A stretch of DNA of 64,000 nucleotides from Aminipila terrae (GTDB taxonomy: Bacteria; Bacillota; Clostridia; Peptostreptococcales; Anaerovoracaceae). The translations under genes were made by a program, and so were the position numbers. The notes under the pieces were generated by a model. The model did not search any database and was not told the origin of the DNA. It was given only the letters and a program-made list of their open reading frames with translations. Of this stretch, positions 26,704-36,059 are shown piece after piece. The stretch is taken from contig NZ_CP047591.1 in the NCBI RefSeq assembly GCF_010120715.1, positions 930,001 through 994,000 on the forward strand, written 5' to 3'. How positions within the stretch are numbered: position 1 is the stretch's first letter; each line of letters begins with the position of its first letter.

Positions 26704-28314
26704 TTACTTAAGTGAAAACCCTTTACTCTGTAAAGTACCACTTATGCTGTCTGCCCTGCTGGATTGAAAATTAAAATCTTTAAAGCTGCGCTCAGCAGGT
26801 ACGGACTCACCATCTACATTACCATAAACTATATAATTATATAACACCTGCCTGGTATTTGCATCATCTGTTTTCCCATATAAGTCGTATAAATATGGAA
26901 CAGCACCATCTGACAAACTAAATAGTGCCTTAAGATCAACTTTCTCCAGGCTGCCATTCTGGTAATTGTCAATGTTATATTTTGCTATATTTCCGTCTAT
27001 ATTGCCATAAGAAAGCAACAGAAAACCTGCAATTCCCCCAATAATAATTATTCTGGAAGCATTAAATTCTTTCAGCTGCCTGATTACGATCACAGCGAAA
27101 GCAAACAACAGCATTACCATAAACCATGAAGTGTAAACCCTTAATTGTGTTAAGCCATAAGACTGGATATACATATACATTTTTCTTAATGCCGTAACAA
27201 TCAGTCCCATAGTCATGATGGACATAAACGCTGTCTGTAATCTAAGCATTACAGGCTGCTTTAAGGTTTCTTTGTCTTTTTCCTTTTTTACAATAAAGAT
27301 ATTTGCCAGTGCAATCAGTACTACATTTACAGCAGATACTTTGCATAGTTCAAAGAACCCTCTTCTGGCATATTCTGCATAAGTAAAGGTATCCGGCAAA
27401 ATTCCTTTAAAAGCGGCAAACAGATATGCCCCCTGAGATATGAAGAACATGATATAAATTAAATTGAATATTATCATGGCAGTATAAACAGTCAGTTTAG
27501 GTGCAAAGCTGATGTCATCAGAAATTCTTTGGATTTTCTCTTTGTTCATACTTTCTGCATTTCTTCCGGCAACATTACCATAAATAAGCCCAAATAAATA
27601 AAATGCCACTGGTATACCCATGATAAACTGCAATGCATAAGTAATAATACTGCTCATTGAAATAGCCTGAAGGATTCTGTCAAGAAGACCTTCAAAGGCA
27701 GCATCTGCTAATGAAAGCTGGCCTGTAACAAATATCATCAGCGGTAGAAACACCACCGCTCCTGCTGCTACGTACATGGCATTTCTGCTATGCCTGTTTT
27801 TAGAAATTCCCTGTTTTAACCCAAAATATCCGCATGTAATATTGGCAAAAGGCACCATGAAAGTCTGGTTGAACATATCCCATAAGGTGTACAGGGACAA
27901 TCTTATATCCATATACCTTCCGGTGCTGACTGTAATCCAGTAAATAAAACACAAGGATGTGAAAATCAGATTCAGGCCTTTAAAAGTATATCCGTCAAAG
28001 ATCATAAACTGTACAGAACCCACTGATGTTAATATCAGCCAAACTAAACTCTTTCTGTTCTGAGCTACTCCTCTGGCTTTAAAATAAAGCAATGCAATGC
28101 TGCATAAAATCACTGCAAATATGGTTACACCAATTCCCATTTTCGAAGCTAATATAAAATTCCAGTACAAGAAACCACAGACTAAAAGGGCCGCTGCAAA
28201 CCAGAAGTCTGCAGACACAAACTTCATGGGTGCAATTCCAATCCCCTTTATATCATAGTTTTTTTGTTCTCCGCTCACATTTAATCCCCCTGATTCAGAA
28301 AAATAATATTTCAT
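26704..28314 (-). CDS. DUF4153/DUF4173-like polytopic membrane protein
   Basis: A protein of about 536 residues with roughly 12 membrane helices in the first 430 residues and a C-terminal soluble part rich in Tyr and Asp. Segments such as PFANITCGYFGLKQG and the GLLDRI region are characteristic of this family, whose function is unknown. ATG 28314 follows GGGGAGAG; an upstream ATG at 28329 adds five residues. It is first in the operon with the SGNH hydrolase. Confidence 0.8.
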   Translation of the reverse strand: MKYYFSESGGLNVSGEQKNYDIKGIGIAPMKFVSADFWFAAALLVCGFLYWNFILASKMGIGVTIFAVILCSIALLYFKARGVAQNRKSLVWLILTSVGSVQFMIFDGYTFKGLNLIFTSLCFIYWITVSTGRYMDIRLSLYTLWDMFNQTFMVPFANITCGYFGLKQGISKNRHSRNAMYVAAGAVVFLPLMIFVTGQLSLADAAFEGLLDRILQAISMSSIITYALQFIMGIPVAFYLFGLIYGNVAGRNAESMNKEKIQRISDDISFAPKLTVYTAMIIFNLIYIMFFISQGAYLFAAFKGILPDTFTYAEYARRGFFELCKVSAVNVVLIALANIFIVKKEKDKETLKQPVMLRLQTAFMSIMTMGLIVTALRKMYMYIQSYGLTQLRVYTSWFMVMLLFAFAVIVIRQLKEFNASRIIIIGGIAGFLLLSYGNIDGNIAKYNIDNYQNGSLEKVDLKALFSLSDGAVPYLYDLYGKTDDANTRQVLYNYIVYGNVDGESVPAERSFKDFNFQSSRADSISGTLQSKGFSLK

Positions 28315-28377
28315 TTCTACTCTCCCCATTCTCTAACCCTTCAACTTTTATCCTGCATATATTTTATCTAAACACGC

Positions 28378-28584
28378 CTAATCTTCTACAAATTCCAGTA
28401 TATCTCCCGGTTGACAGTCCAGTGCTTTGCAGATTTCTTCCAATGTAGAAAAGCGTATCGCCTTTGCCTTGTTATTTTTTAGTATGGAAAGGTTGGCCGG
28501 TGTAATGCCAATTTTTTCCGAAAGCTCCCCTGCTGACATCTTTCTCTTTGCCATTATCACATCTAAATTCACTACTATTGCCAT
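28378..28584 (-). CDS. XRE-family HTH regulator
   Basis: A 68-residue protein that is one Cro/C1-type helix-turn-helix domain (SAGELSEKIGITPANLSILKN) with the C-terminal ALDCQPGDILEFVED tail typical of the YozG-like group. It follows the DUF2975 gene by 12 bp. This XRE + DUF2975 pair is common in Firmicutes, and the regulator probably controls its own operon through the palindrome upstream of the 29121 promoter. Confidence 0.9.
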   Translation of the reverse strand: MAIVVNLDVIMAKRKMSAGELSEKIGITPANLSILKNNKAKAIRFSTLEEICKALDCQPGDILEFVED

Positions 28585-28596
28585 GTTGCACCCCTC

Positions 28597-29049
28597 CTAT
28601 ATAGTAAAGTCATTTTCAGTCTTTATGATAACAGCCTGTTCAATGACATTTTTAACTACCCGGACAATTAAACCTATAAAGGCTGCAACGATTGCAACAA
28701 AATAGAAAAGGAAATAATAGTAACCTGCCATGGCTACAAGTACTGCAACACCAAAACAACACCAGGAAATTGCTCTTAGATATGCTACATTTTTATCTGT
28801 AAAAATGTCTTCTCTTTTTATATTAGCCAAAAGCCTATCTAAGCTGTACAAAGCAGCAAGAGCCGGAACACAACAGGCATATAAGATTATCATAAATGGT
28901 TTTATATCCATTTCACTTAGATAATGAGGTCCAATAGACAGATATAAATCAACTAAATAAGGCAATGCTGCTGCACATACTAGAACTAAAGCCATGACTA
29001 ATCTGGTACATATGCAGGATAATTTCAATGATTTGTTTGAATTCCACAT
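28597..29049 (-). CDS. DUF2975 membrane protein
   Basis: A 150-residue protein with four predicted membrane helices (about 14-35, 48-68, 90-110, 115-135), matching DUF2975. Function unknown; such proteins are nearly always encoded next to a small XRE regulator, as here. It is first in the two-gene operon, with a near-perfect sigma-A-type promoter about 50 bp upstream. Confidence 0.85.
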   Translation of the reverse strand: MWNSNKSLKLSCICTRLVMALVLVCAAALPYLVDLYLSIGPHYLSEMDIKPFMIILYACCVPALAALYSLDRLLANIKREDIFTDKNVAYLRAISWCCFGVAVLVAMAGYYYFLFYFVAIVAAFIGLIVRVVKNVIEQAVIIKTENDFTI

Positions 29050-29097
29050 TTCTTAAGAATCTCCCTTTTCTTTCTAATAAAGCTTTATTTTAACACC

Positions 29098-29151
29098 ATT
29101 ATATTTAGATTATATTTGTTTGTCAATATATTTTTATCGTTTATCGATAAA
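29098..29151 (-). promoter_or_regulatory. consensus promoter and palindromic operator of the DUF2975-XRE operon
   Basis: Read on the minus strand: TTGACA (29126-29121), 17 bp, TATAAT (29103-29098), both boxes at full consensus. Just upstream lies the 12-bp palindrome TTTATCGATAAA (29140-29151) with a partial extra TTTATCG beside it, a good candidate for the XRE protein. Confidence 0.75.
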
Positions 29152-29265
29152 TTATTGCTGTTTTCCAATTAAATTAACATTAGAGGGGTGAATTATAAAT
29201 CTAGATTCGTTAGCACACTATTGCTGTAGCTATTATTCAATAGCTAGGTTTTGTAGAAATAAAAT

Positions 29266-29306
29266 GGCAGATATTTGACCATTAAAAAAATGGTTAAATA
29301 TCTGCC
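29266..29306 (-). terminator. terminator of the protease/triplicate operon
   Basis: Long stem GGCAGATATTT(A/G)ACCATT closing over a poly-T loop, followed on the minus strand by ATTTTATTT. It lies 10 bp after the last copy of the repeated gene. Confidence 0.85.
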
Positions 29307-29315
29307 TCCAAGAAA

Positions 29316-29777
29316 TTAATTCGGGGTTATCCCAAGTATTTTATAAATGTTTCTTCGTTGCATTTTACCAGTAGTATAAATTTTTTGACTTAGTATGTTT
29401 TTATCCTTGTCATACTCTTTTACCCCAATATCTGTATCAAATGAAAATACTATATTGCTTCCGTCCTGTTTACTAACTTTAAGCTGTACAGGAACTCCAT
29501 ATAATTTTTCGGTTGGAGTAGTTAAAGGTTCTTTATATTCAAGACTCGCAAGAAAATTCATTATCTTTCTTTTCTCTTTTGGGGTAAATTCTGTTTTTTC
29601 TGCTCCTACAACTCCATTTACGTTGTACAAATGAGTCAAACAAAATCTGTCACTTTCCTCTATGCCAAACTTATTTTTAGGGTAGTCAAATTGATTTTGC
29701 ATTATTAAAGCAGTAAGGATTACAGTAGTGGTAACTACTATAACCAAAACAAATAAACTCTTCTTACTAAACCGCAT
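29316..29777 (-). CDS. membrane-anchored hypothetical protein, tandem copy 3
   Basis: A 153-residue protein with one N-terminal membrane helix (about 8-26) and a ~125-residue extracytoplasmic domain. It is the last of three tandem paralogues. Its N-terminal ~85 residues are identical to copy 2 except for one N/D change, while the C-terminal half (from about residue 86, TTPTEKLYG) diverges from both other copies. Family not recognised. Co-transcription with the secreted protease suggests a role around that enzyme, such as inhibitor, substrate or immunity (inference). Confidence 0.8.
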   Translation of the reverse strand: MRFSKKSLFVLVIVVTTTVILTALIMQNQFDYPKNKFGIEESDRFCLTHLYNVNGVVGAEKTEFTPKEKRKIMNFLASLEYKEPLTTPTEKLYGVPVQLKVSKQDGSNIVFSFDTDIGVKEYDKDKNILSQKIYTTGKMQRRNIYKILGITPN

Positions 29778-29868
29778 TTTTTATACCTCATATTAAAAAT
29801 CTGACATTTCCAGATAGCATAGAATTGAGTGCCTTTCTATATATCAGATTACTTTGTCCGTCAATCAG

Positions 29869-30330
29869 CTAATCTTGAGCTATACCAAGTATTCTATAAA
29901 TGTTGCTTTGTTGTTTTTCTGTGGTAGTATAAATGTTTTGTTTTAATATATCTCCCTTTTTGTCGTACTCTATTTCCTCAATATTAGCAAAAAATGAAAA
30001 AACTATTTTGCTTCCATCCTGTTTACTAACTTTAATCTGTACAGGAACTCCATATATAGTTTCGGTTCGAGTTGGTAAAGGCTCTTTATATTCAAGACTT
30101 GCAAGAAAATCCATTATCTTTCTTTTTTCTTTTGGGGTAAATTCTGTTTTTTCTGCTCCCACAACTCCATTTACATTGTACAAATGAGTCAGACAAAATC
30201 TGTCACTTTCCTCTATGCCAAACTTATTTTTAGGGTAGTCAAATTGATTTTGCATTATTAAAGCAGTAAGGATTACAGTAGTGGTAACTACTATAACCAA
30301 AACAAATAAACTCTTCTTACTAAACCGCAT
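29869..30330 (-). CDS. membrane-anchored hypothetical protein, tandem copy 2
   Basis: 153 residues from ATG 30330 (GAGGT ribosome site). A longer frame to 30372 would include residues translated from a duplicated scrap of the protease gene's 3' end and is rejected. Same layout as its paralogues: N-terminal helix then an external domain. The N-terminal half matches copy 3 almost exactly, while the C-terminal half matches copy 1 (PTRTETIYGVPVQIKVSKQDG), so it is a mosaic. Confidence 0.82.
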   Translation of the reverse strand: MRFSKKSLFVLVIVVTTTVILTALIMQNQFDYPKNKFGIEESDRFCLTHLYNVNGVVGAEKTEFTPKEKRKIMDFLASLEYKEPLPTRTETIYGVPVQIKVSKQDGSKIVFSFFANIEEIEYDKKGDILKQNIYTTTEKQQSNIYRILGIAQD

Positions 30331-30420
30331 TTTCTTTACCTCATATAAAAATCTGATATTTCCAGATAGCATAGAATTGAGTGCCTTTCTATATATCAGA
30401 TTACTTTGTCCGTCAATCGG

Positions 30421-30882
30421 CTAATCTTGAGTTATACCTAGTATGTTATAAATGTTACTTCGTTGTTTTTCTGTGGTAGTATAAATGTTTTGTTTTAATA
30501 TATCTCCATCTTTGTCATACTCGATTACTTCAATGTTGGAAAAAAGAAAAAATACTAATTTCCTCCCATCTTGTTTACTAACTTTAATCTGTACAGGAAC
30601 CCCATATATCGTTTCGGTTCGAGTTGGTAAAGGCTCTTTATATTGAAGACTTGTAAGGAAATTCATTATCTTTCTTTTTTCTTTTGGGGTAAATTCTGTT
30701 TTTTCTGCTCCCACAACTCCATTTACATTGAGCAAGTGAGTCAAACAAAACGAGTCACTTTCCACTATGCCAAACTGATTCTCTGGGTAGTAAAAGTGAT
30801 CTCTCATTGCTAAAGCCGTAAAGATTACCATAGTCGTGACTAATATAATCAAAACAAATAAACTTTTCTTGCTAAACCGCAT
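30421..30882 (-). CDS. membrane-anchored hypothetical protein, tandem copy 1
   Basis: 153 residues, the copy nearest the protease gene (15-bp gap) and presumably the ancestral position. One N-terminal helix (about 8-26) and an external domain. Its N-terminal half differs from copies 2 and 3 at many positions (for example YPENQFGIVESD), while the C-terminal half is close to copy 2. It starts at an ATG after GAGGT. Confidence 0.82.
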   Translation of the reverse strand: MRFSKKSLFVLIILVTTMVIFTALAMRDHFYYPENQFGIVESDSFCLTHLLNVNGVVGAEKTEFTPKEKRKIMNFLTSLQYKEPLPTRTETIYGVPVQIKVSKQDGRKLVFFLFSNIEVIEYDKDGDILKQNIYTTTEKQRSNIYNILGITQD

Positions 30883-30897
30883 TTTCTTTACCTCATA

Positions 30898-32091
30898 TTA
30901 AAAATCTGATATTTCCAGATAGCATTCACAGGTATAAGTGATTGGTCCATAGGCAAATTGATAAATCCCATCTTTACGAACCGACATTACCTGGTAATTA
31001 CTCTCATTTGGATCCATGTAAGAAAGTGCTGCTCCTTGTGAACTTGAAGAATATCCTCTTAGAACCACTGCATGTCCCAAAGACCCATCATTTGCACCAA
31101 AACCTGCCCAAATAGGATTTCCTGATTGTATCTGATTCATGATTGTTGTTGTAAAAGCCGGTGCAGAACTGGCTCTGTTGGTAGTAATGCTATATACATT
31201 TTTCAACGCTCTTTTAGCATCCTTAATGCCTCCCCCATCATTGTATCCAATATCCATTTTCTTTGCGATATTTTTAGCAGTATAACTTTTGCCAGTCATG
31301 TAATTACCTACAGATGCAGCTGAAGCTGCCCAGCAAAGAAAATAATCCCCTTGTAATACAATAGGCACATTTAAGTACTTACTATCTTTATTTGCTCTGG
31401 ATAATAAAGTGTTATTACTATCACTGTTGTAGTTGTATATGTCCTGGCATTCTTCTTTTTGCTTTAAATCTAGCTTTATTTCTGATTTTATTTGTGTGAA
31501 TTCAATATCTTTACTATTAATACTCTCAAATAAGCTCACTGGTTCTGCTTGTAACTCATTAGTATATGTTGTGATATCATCTCCAGTATCCTTTATAAAA
31601 GTGTCTATACAATCATAATTTTTTTCAATATCACTGGCATACAGGACTTGTCCTGTTTCATCAAAAACCAACGCAACTAAATTTGAATCTGCTCTTTTTT
31701 CAGTAAAAGCCTGCAATTCACTTGCAAAGCGCCTTCCAATCTGTACCATGGGCGTTCCTGCCTCGTCATATATTACAGAAGCAATTGCAACAACCTTATC
31801 ATTTTCCAGAATGGGATAGTAAGCAACACTTATTTCCTTGAGCTCATTGTTTTGTTCCTGATATGCAGAAATTTTTTCTCCTAGATAAAGATTATCAAAA
31901 CTTATATCTTCAAGCCCATACATATCTCTTTCTGAATAGATATTCTCAAGAAGATTCGTCACAATGGATTTTATTTGTTGGGATTCCTCGGTTTCCACCT
32001 TATCACCTGCAAATGCAAAGTCGATGCTCCCACATATTAAAACACAGGAAAGAAATAATCCTAAAATTCTTTTTATACTTTCACGTACCAT
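30898..32091 (-). CDS. secreted papain-like (C39/C70-type) cysteine protease
   Basis: 397 residues from ATG 32091, which gives a clean signal peptide ending DFAFA (about residue 28) and follows GGAGG at somewhat long spacing; an ATG at 32139 adds 16 residues. The middle ~220 residues are a pro-region or unknown domain. The C-terminal catalytic domain shows the Cys in DYFLCWAASAAS, the His in GHAVVLRGY and an acidic YMDPNE, the order of papain-like/C39_2 peptidases. It should act outside the cell. It is first in an operon with three tandem membrane-anchored proteins. Confidence 0.85.
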   Translation of the reverse strand: MVRESIKRILGLFLSCVLICGSIDFAFAGDKVETEESQQIKSIVTNLLENIYSERDMYGLEDISFDNLYLGEKISAYQEQNNELKEISVAYYPILENDKVVAIASVIYDEAGTPMVQIGRRFASELQAFTEKRADSNLVALVFDETGQVLYASDIEKNYDCIDTFIKDTGDDITTYTNELQAEPVSLFESINSKDIEFTQIKSEIKLDLKQKEECQDIYNYNSDSNNTLLSRANKDSKYLNVPIVLQGDYFLCWAASAASVGNYMTGKSYTAKNIAKKMDIGYNDGGGIKDAKRALKNVYSITTNRASSAPAFTTTIMNQIQSGNPIWAGFGANDGSLGHAVVLRGYSSSSQGAALSYMDPNESNYQVMSVRKDGIYQFAYGPITYTCECYLEISDF

Positions 32092-32365
32092 TTTTTTACA
32101 ATACCTCCTTTGTATTTTATGGATTTTACTTTTTAACAAAATAAATTTCGTATCAAATCCTCAAATACAATCATACGCCTCGCCCCAATCAAAATTATTC
32201 TTTGTGTACACAAGGCCAACATATCATAAAGTATTGTTGCAAAATGTCGAATTTGCTGAAAATTTCAGATAAATATAAAATTGTCGTCAATTCGCGCATT
32301 TCTTTGCTGGTATAGGATTTTAGAGTTTTTTGCGAGCAGCAGACCCTTAATTCAGCGTACTCTTT

Positions 32366-32779
32366 CTACTTCCTGAGTTCCAAACATTTTTTCCTTAAAT
32401 CTTCTACATACGTTTCCTGCATCTTTTTTAAATTCATAAATATATAGGAAAGCATGGACAGAATAGGATTTTTTATATGAATTTCTTCAATAAAATCTAT
32501 CTTTGTTCCCCCATTTTCTGTCTCAGAAAAAAGTCCTGTCCAGTGCCCTGTCATATTTTTATTCTTCATATCAAATTCATATCGTCTGTACTCTTCTTTT
32601 ACCTGAATAGTAAAGTCTGTAGCATAGCCGTTTTTGGTGTATTCTGTAAAATGCTTATCATCAGTTATCTCTATATTTGATAAGTCACTTCTCCATTTAT
32701 AATCTTTATTATTGGTAACGATGCTCCATACATTTTGAATATCTGTGTCAAAGGTTGCCACAATTCTTGATTTCCTCAT
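32366..32779 (-). CDS. SRPBCC-family protein
   Basis: A 137-residue START/Bet v1-like fold: MRKSRIVATFDTDIQNVWSIV opening helix-grip, central sheet with TGHWTGLFSE, and a long C-terminal helix ending EDLRKKCLELRK. These proteins bind small hydrophobic ligands; the role is unknown. The ribosome site GGAGAAC precedes the ATG. It follows the PLD-like gene on the same strand after 75 bp. Confidence 0.85.
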   Translation of the reverse strand: MRKSRIVATFDTDIQNVWSIVTNNKDYKWRSDLSNIEITDDKHFTEYTKNGYATDFTIQVKEEYRRYEFDMKNKNMTGHWTGLFSETENGGTKIDFIEEIHIKNPILSMLSYIFMNLKKMQETYVEDLRKKCLELRK

Positions 32780-32854
32780 ATCCGTTCTCCTTTATCTGTT
32801 TCTTCTGTTTGGTTTCTGTTACAGTATAGTGCATCCTAAAGTAGATAAAAAGGA

Positions 32855-33916
32855 TTATTTTTTAAGATATTGTAAAATAGCAAGTGAATTTATCTTTTCT
32901 TTCAGTTCTCCTGCATTTGTCCGATATGCTATCAACCCTTCAGCATTTCTTTGTTGGTTTCTTAATTGCTTTTGTAATTGCCGGTACCCTCTTTCTTCAG
33001 GTTGAATTAAAGTATAAAGGAAAGTCCTTGCACAGATTCTGGCAAATATAACAAAGGCATTCCCCTTTGCCTCAGTCTGGTAGAATGGTAATTCAACCTG
33101 ATATATTTTATCTGATGTAAAATGAATATTCATTGATTCTATGTTATCGATGAGTCCTTGGGAACTAACTCTTCTTATAATAATTTTTCTATCTGGACAA
33201 TATTCCGTGCCAAAAAAAGTGTTTCCTGTGAGAATGTCGATTTTCATTTTATATGGATTTGTGTTTTCATAACTCTGTGATTCCATCTCCCAAATAAATA
33301 TTTCACTGTCTGGGTCCAGTCGCCACACAGCCTGCTCATCTGTCCAGATTCCCGTCTTCGTATCCTGCGCAATTTCTTTCATGTTTTCACCAGCCTTTAA
33401 TATTACTTCTGGATCTTGTAAGGCTTTAATACATCCTTTTGAACAATTTATCCAGTCATACCACTTCTTCTCAACAGAAAGAATTTCCTCTTCATTCAGT
33501 TTTTGTACTACAAAAGCTTCCGTGTTTCTCCTGAGCCCCTTTGCCGTCAGATTACCAGACCCCAGCACCAGCGCCCCTCCTTTTTCATACTTAAACCAGC
33601 TGTATTTGGGATGAAAAGTGGAACCTGTGGTGTGGTGTATAAATGCATCAGCCCTTAGATTGGGAAACTGACCGCAATATCGTTGTAAAGCAGCCAGTGT
33701 CCTTATATTGGTTATGTCATCCATACCAATAATCAGATGGTATAATCCTCTTTTCATAAAATTTTCGAAAGTATGATTATTCATTAGCAGATCGATACCA
33801 TCTGCAGAAACAAAAGCATATGTGCCAGCTCCATATAAAGCATTCTCGCAAGCTTCTAATAAAGCCTCGTTTAATAACTGTCCATTTTCACATCTGGGGT
33901 CTTGTATGTAGAACAT
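32855..33916 (-). CDS. phospholipase D-like domain protein
   Basis: A 353-residue cytoplasmic protein. One clear HKD-type motif is present at about residues 101-127 (FHPKYSWF... then GSGNLTAKGLRRN), which is the form found in PLD-like nucleases and restriction-associated proteins rather than lipases. Such enzymes usually need two HKD motifs per active site, so a homodimer is likely. The C-terminal ~150 residues are unrecognised. No restriction or methylase gene lies nearby, so a nuclease role is only inferred. Confidence 0.72.
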   Translation of the reverse strand: MFYIQDPRCENGQLLNEALLEACENALYGAGTYAFVSADGIDLLMNNHTFENFMKRGLYHLIIGMDDITNIRTLAALQRYCGQFPNLRADAFIHHTTGSTFHPKYSWFKYEKGGALVLGSGNLTAKGLRRNTEAFVVQKLNEEEILSVEKKWYDWINCSKGCIKALQDPEVILKAGENMKEIAQDTKTGIWTDEQAVWRLDPDSEIFIWEMESQSYENTNPYKMKIDILTGNTFFGTEYCPDRKIIIRRVSSQGLIDNIESMNIHFTSDKIYQVELPFYQTEAKGNAFVIFARICARTFLYTLIQPEERGYRQLQKQLRNQQRNAEGLIAYRTNAGELKEKINSLAILQYLKK

Positions 33917-34075
33917 CTTATTCCCTCCCGATTATATAAACTCTTAATTTGTTCGTTCTTGTTCTTGCTCTGTTAACATTTTATTGTGTTCTTTTACTAT
34001 ATATTCACGCTGGTAACAATCTATCCTGAATCCGCTACTAAAATCAGCATAGCAGCACTAAATATTTGCTGCAAA

Positions 34076-34106
34076 TAAAAAAGATGCAGTTTTTTTCTAC
34101 ATCTTT
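34076..34106 (-). terminator. terminator of the XRE gene
   Basis: AAAGATG(T/C)AG arms around a poly-A/T loop, followed on the minus strand by TTTTTTATTT. Confidence 0.8.
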
Positions 34107-34125
34107 ATCACTCTTTAATATATTC

Positions 34126-34464
34126 TTAATCCCAAGTATCCATCAAAGCCTTTAAGGTTTTGTTTAACTTACGATACTGATTTTCGTCACAGTCCTTAAT
34201 CATTAAATTGTACTCCAGCTGATATGCATTTCCTGAATTGCGCAGGCTGTCACACATCAAATCGTTTAAAGAAACATCCAGATAGTTGGCTATATCTGTG
34301 AGTGTGCCAAGACTGACTTTCGTATGAGCTCTCTCAATATTGGAAATGTGCTGCACAGTCTTTTCTATAGCTGCTGCCAGTTCCTCCTGAGTCACCCCTT
34401 TGTCTTTTCTCCATTTTCTTATTCTGTTTCCTAATGCTTTATAATCAATTTCCTTTTTTTCCAT
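34126..34464 (-). CDS. XRE-family transcriptional regulator
   Basis: A 112-residue regulator: HTH in residues ~12-66 (VTQEELAAAIEKTVQHISNIERAHTKVSLGTL) and a short C-terminal helical part. The start follows GGGGGAG. It is flanked by its own terminator and by a 290-bp AT-rich gap holding the alcohol dehydrogenase terminator, so it is monocistronic. Target unknown. Confidence 0.9.
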   Translation of the reverse strand: MEKKEIDYKALGNRIRKWRKDKGVTQEELAAAIEKTVQHISNIERAHTKVSLGTLTDIANYLDVSLNDLMCDSLRNSGNAYQLEYNLMIKDCDENQYRKLNKTLKALMDTWD

Positions 34465-34681
34465 TCGTTCTCCCCCAGGATGTGTTGGGTTTATTATATC
34501 TGTTATTTTAAGTAGTGGTAACAGCCTGCATGTATAATATATTTATATAGTTTAATTAATTTGCAGTTTTTTTATTTATGTAGTTTAATATTATTCTTTC
34601 ATTTTTAAAACCTGCTTATTTGATCCTGGGTATTCTCCTATATTGTCCTCTGAATCATATCTATAAAATCGAAATTTTTTC

Positions 34682-34720
34682 AAAAAAAAAGAAATGCTTT
34701 AAAAACTTAAAACATTTCTT
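34682..34720 (-). terminator. terminator of the alcohol dehydrogenase gene
   Basis: GAAATG/CATTTC arms extended by A-T pairs, then a run of nine T on the minus strand, about 35 bp after the stop. Confidence 0.85.
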
Positions 34721-34754
34721 TATACTTACTTTCCTTATATCTTTAATATCTGAA

Positions 34755-35903
34755 TTATTTTGTGCCTATAAGTTTGTCTAAAATCTTCGATAAATCTTTA
34801 GTTGTGGTTTCTCTTGGATTTGTGGTTGTGCATATATCATTCATAGCTGCTTCCAGCATTTCGTCCCTGGTGTCTCTTACTACATCCAGATTTGCTCCCA
34901 ATTCTTTAAGAGTTGTAGGGATTTTCAGCATTTTCTGAAGTTCAACAATTTTTCTGATGAAATTATTTACGCCAACGTATACTGTATTGGCAGGCAAATC
35001 CAACAATTTAGCCAGCCTCTGATATTTCTTGGCAGCTAAGCCATATTCTTTATCATATCCGTTGTTTTCCAAATTAGCGTTGTATTCTACTACACATGGT
35101 AAAATCATGGCATTACTTCTGCCATGGGAAATATGGAGTTTTCCTCCAACGGCATGAGCAAGACTGTGTGTAATTCCAAGTCCAGCTGAATTAAATGCCA
35201 TGCCTGCAAGACAAGATGCATTGTGCATTTTTTCTCTGGCCAGCAGGTCATTTCCATTCTTAAAAGCTTCTGGTAAGAATCTGAATACTAATGTAACGGC
35301 CTTCTCTGCAAGGGCATCAGAAAAATCTGTAGCGTCCTTTGAAACATATGCTTCTATGGCATGAGTCAATACGTCCATACCGGTATCTGCAGTAATGAAA
35401 TCCGGTACTGAAGTAACCAGCTCAGGATCAAGAATGGCAACCATAGGAATAAGAGACTTATTCGCCATAGGATATTTCAAACCTTCCTGCGCATTGGTTA
35501 TAACTGAGAACTGAGTCACCTCTGAGCCTGTACCACTGGTAGTCGGAATTGCATAGCATTCTTCTACTTCAACACAAACTCCAGGCAGTCTTCTGGCAAA
35601 GTCTCTGATTGCCTTAGCTGCATCTATAGATGAGCCTCCTCCAAGAGCAATCATTACTTCTGCACCACAATTTTTAAGTGCCATCATTCCTGCTGCAATA
35701 GTTTCCACTGGTGGATCTGGTACTACATCACTGAAAATTGTTACTTCACAGTTTTGCAGCCTTTCCTTTATTTTGTCAACCATTCCGGACTTGACCATAA
35801 AACTGTCGCATACAATCATTACCTTTTTATTTACAATCTGGTTTAGCCTGTCCAAAGATCCTTCCCCAAAAAATACGTTCGTACTAATACTAAATTCCTT
35901 CAT
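34755..35903 (-). CDS. iron-containing alcohol dehydrogenase
   Basis: Group III dehydrogenase, 382 residues. The NAD(P) site GGGSSIDAAKA is near residue 90, and the metal ligands lie in the GITHSLAHAVGG (His) and HGRSNAMILP segments near 250-275. It reduces aldehydes or oxidises alcohols in fermentation; propanediol, butanol and 4-hydroxybutyrate dehydrogenases share these features, so the substrate is open. Monocistronic with its own terminator. Confidence 0.92.
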   Translation of the reverse strand: MKEFSISTNVFFGEGSLDRLNQIVNKKVMIVCDSFMVKSGMVDKIKERLQNCEVTIFSDVVPDPPVETIAAGMMALKNCGAEVMIALGGGSSIDAAKAIRDFARRLPGVCVEVEECYAIPTTSGTGSEVTQFSVITNAQEGLKYPMANKSLIPMVAILDPELVTSVPDFITADTGMDVLTHAIEAYVSKDATDFSDALAEKAVTLVFRFLPEAFKNGNDLLAREKMHNASCLAGMAFNSAGLGITHSLAHAVGGKLHISHGRSNAMILPCVVEYNANLENNGYDKEYGLAAKKYQRLAKLLDLPANTVYVGVNNFIRKIVELQKMLKIPTTLKELGANLDVVRDTRDEMLEAAMNDICTTTNPRETTTKDLSKILDKLIGTK

Positions 35904-36059
35904 CTTTTCTTTTTCTCCCTGCTTGTTTTTTTCCTCTTATAAGCGTTAGTTTAACTATCATCTTTAATTATTATTCTCCATTATAACATAATTATAGACG
36001 ATTGCAAGTTTTTGAAACGAGGTTTGATATATTATTAACAATCAAAATATTGCTTTATT

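Larger units (their letters stand above)
29778..30925 (-). repeat. ~553-bp tandem duplication unit including protease 3' end
   Basis: Start-to-start distances of the three genes are 552 and 553 bp. The spacers after copies 1 and 2 repeat the same ~90 bp, including a ~25-bp scrap (ATGCTATCTGGAAATATCAG) identical to the end of the protease coding region at 30900-30925. The duplication breakpoint therefore lay inside the protease gene. Confidence 0.85.

Noticed and set aside
30331..30372. Extended start for tandem copy 2
   Set aside because: The extra residues come from the duplicated scrap of the protease gene and are absent in copies 1 and 3; ATG 30330 has the shared ribosome site.
32140..32365. 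Possible integrase scrap (frame reading KTLKSYTSKEMREL) after the SRPBCC gene
   Set aside because: Too short and without catalytic residues; the resemblance is from memory and may be chance.
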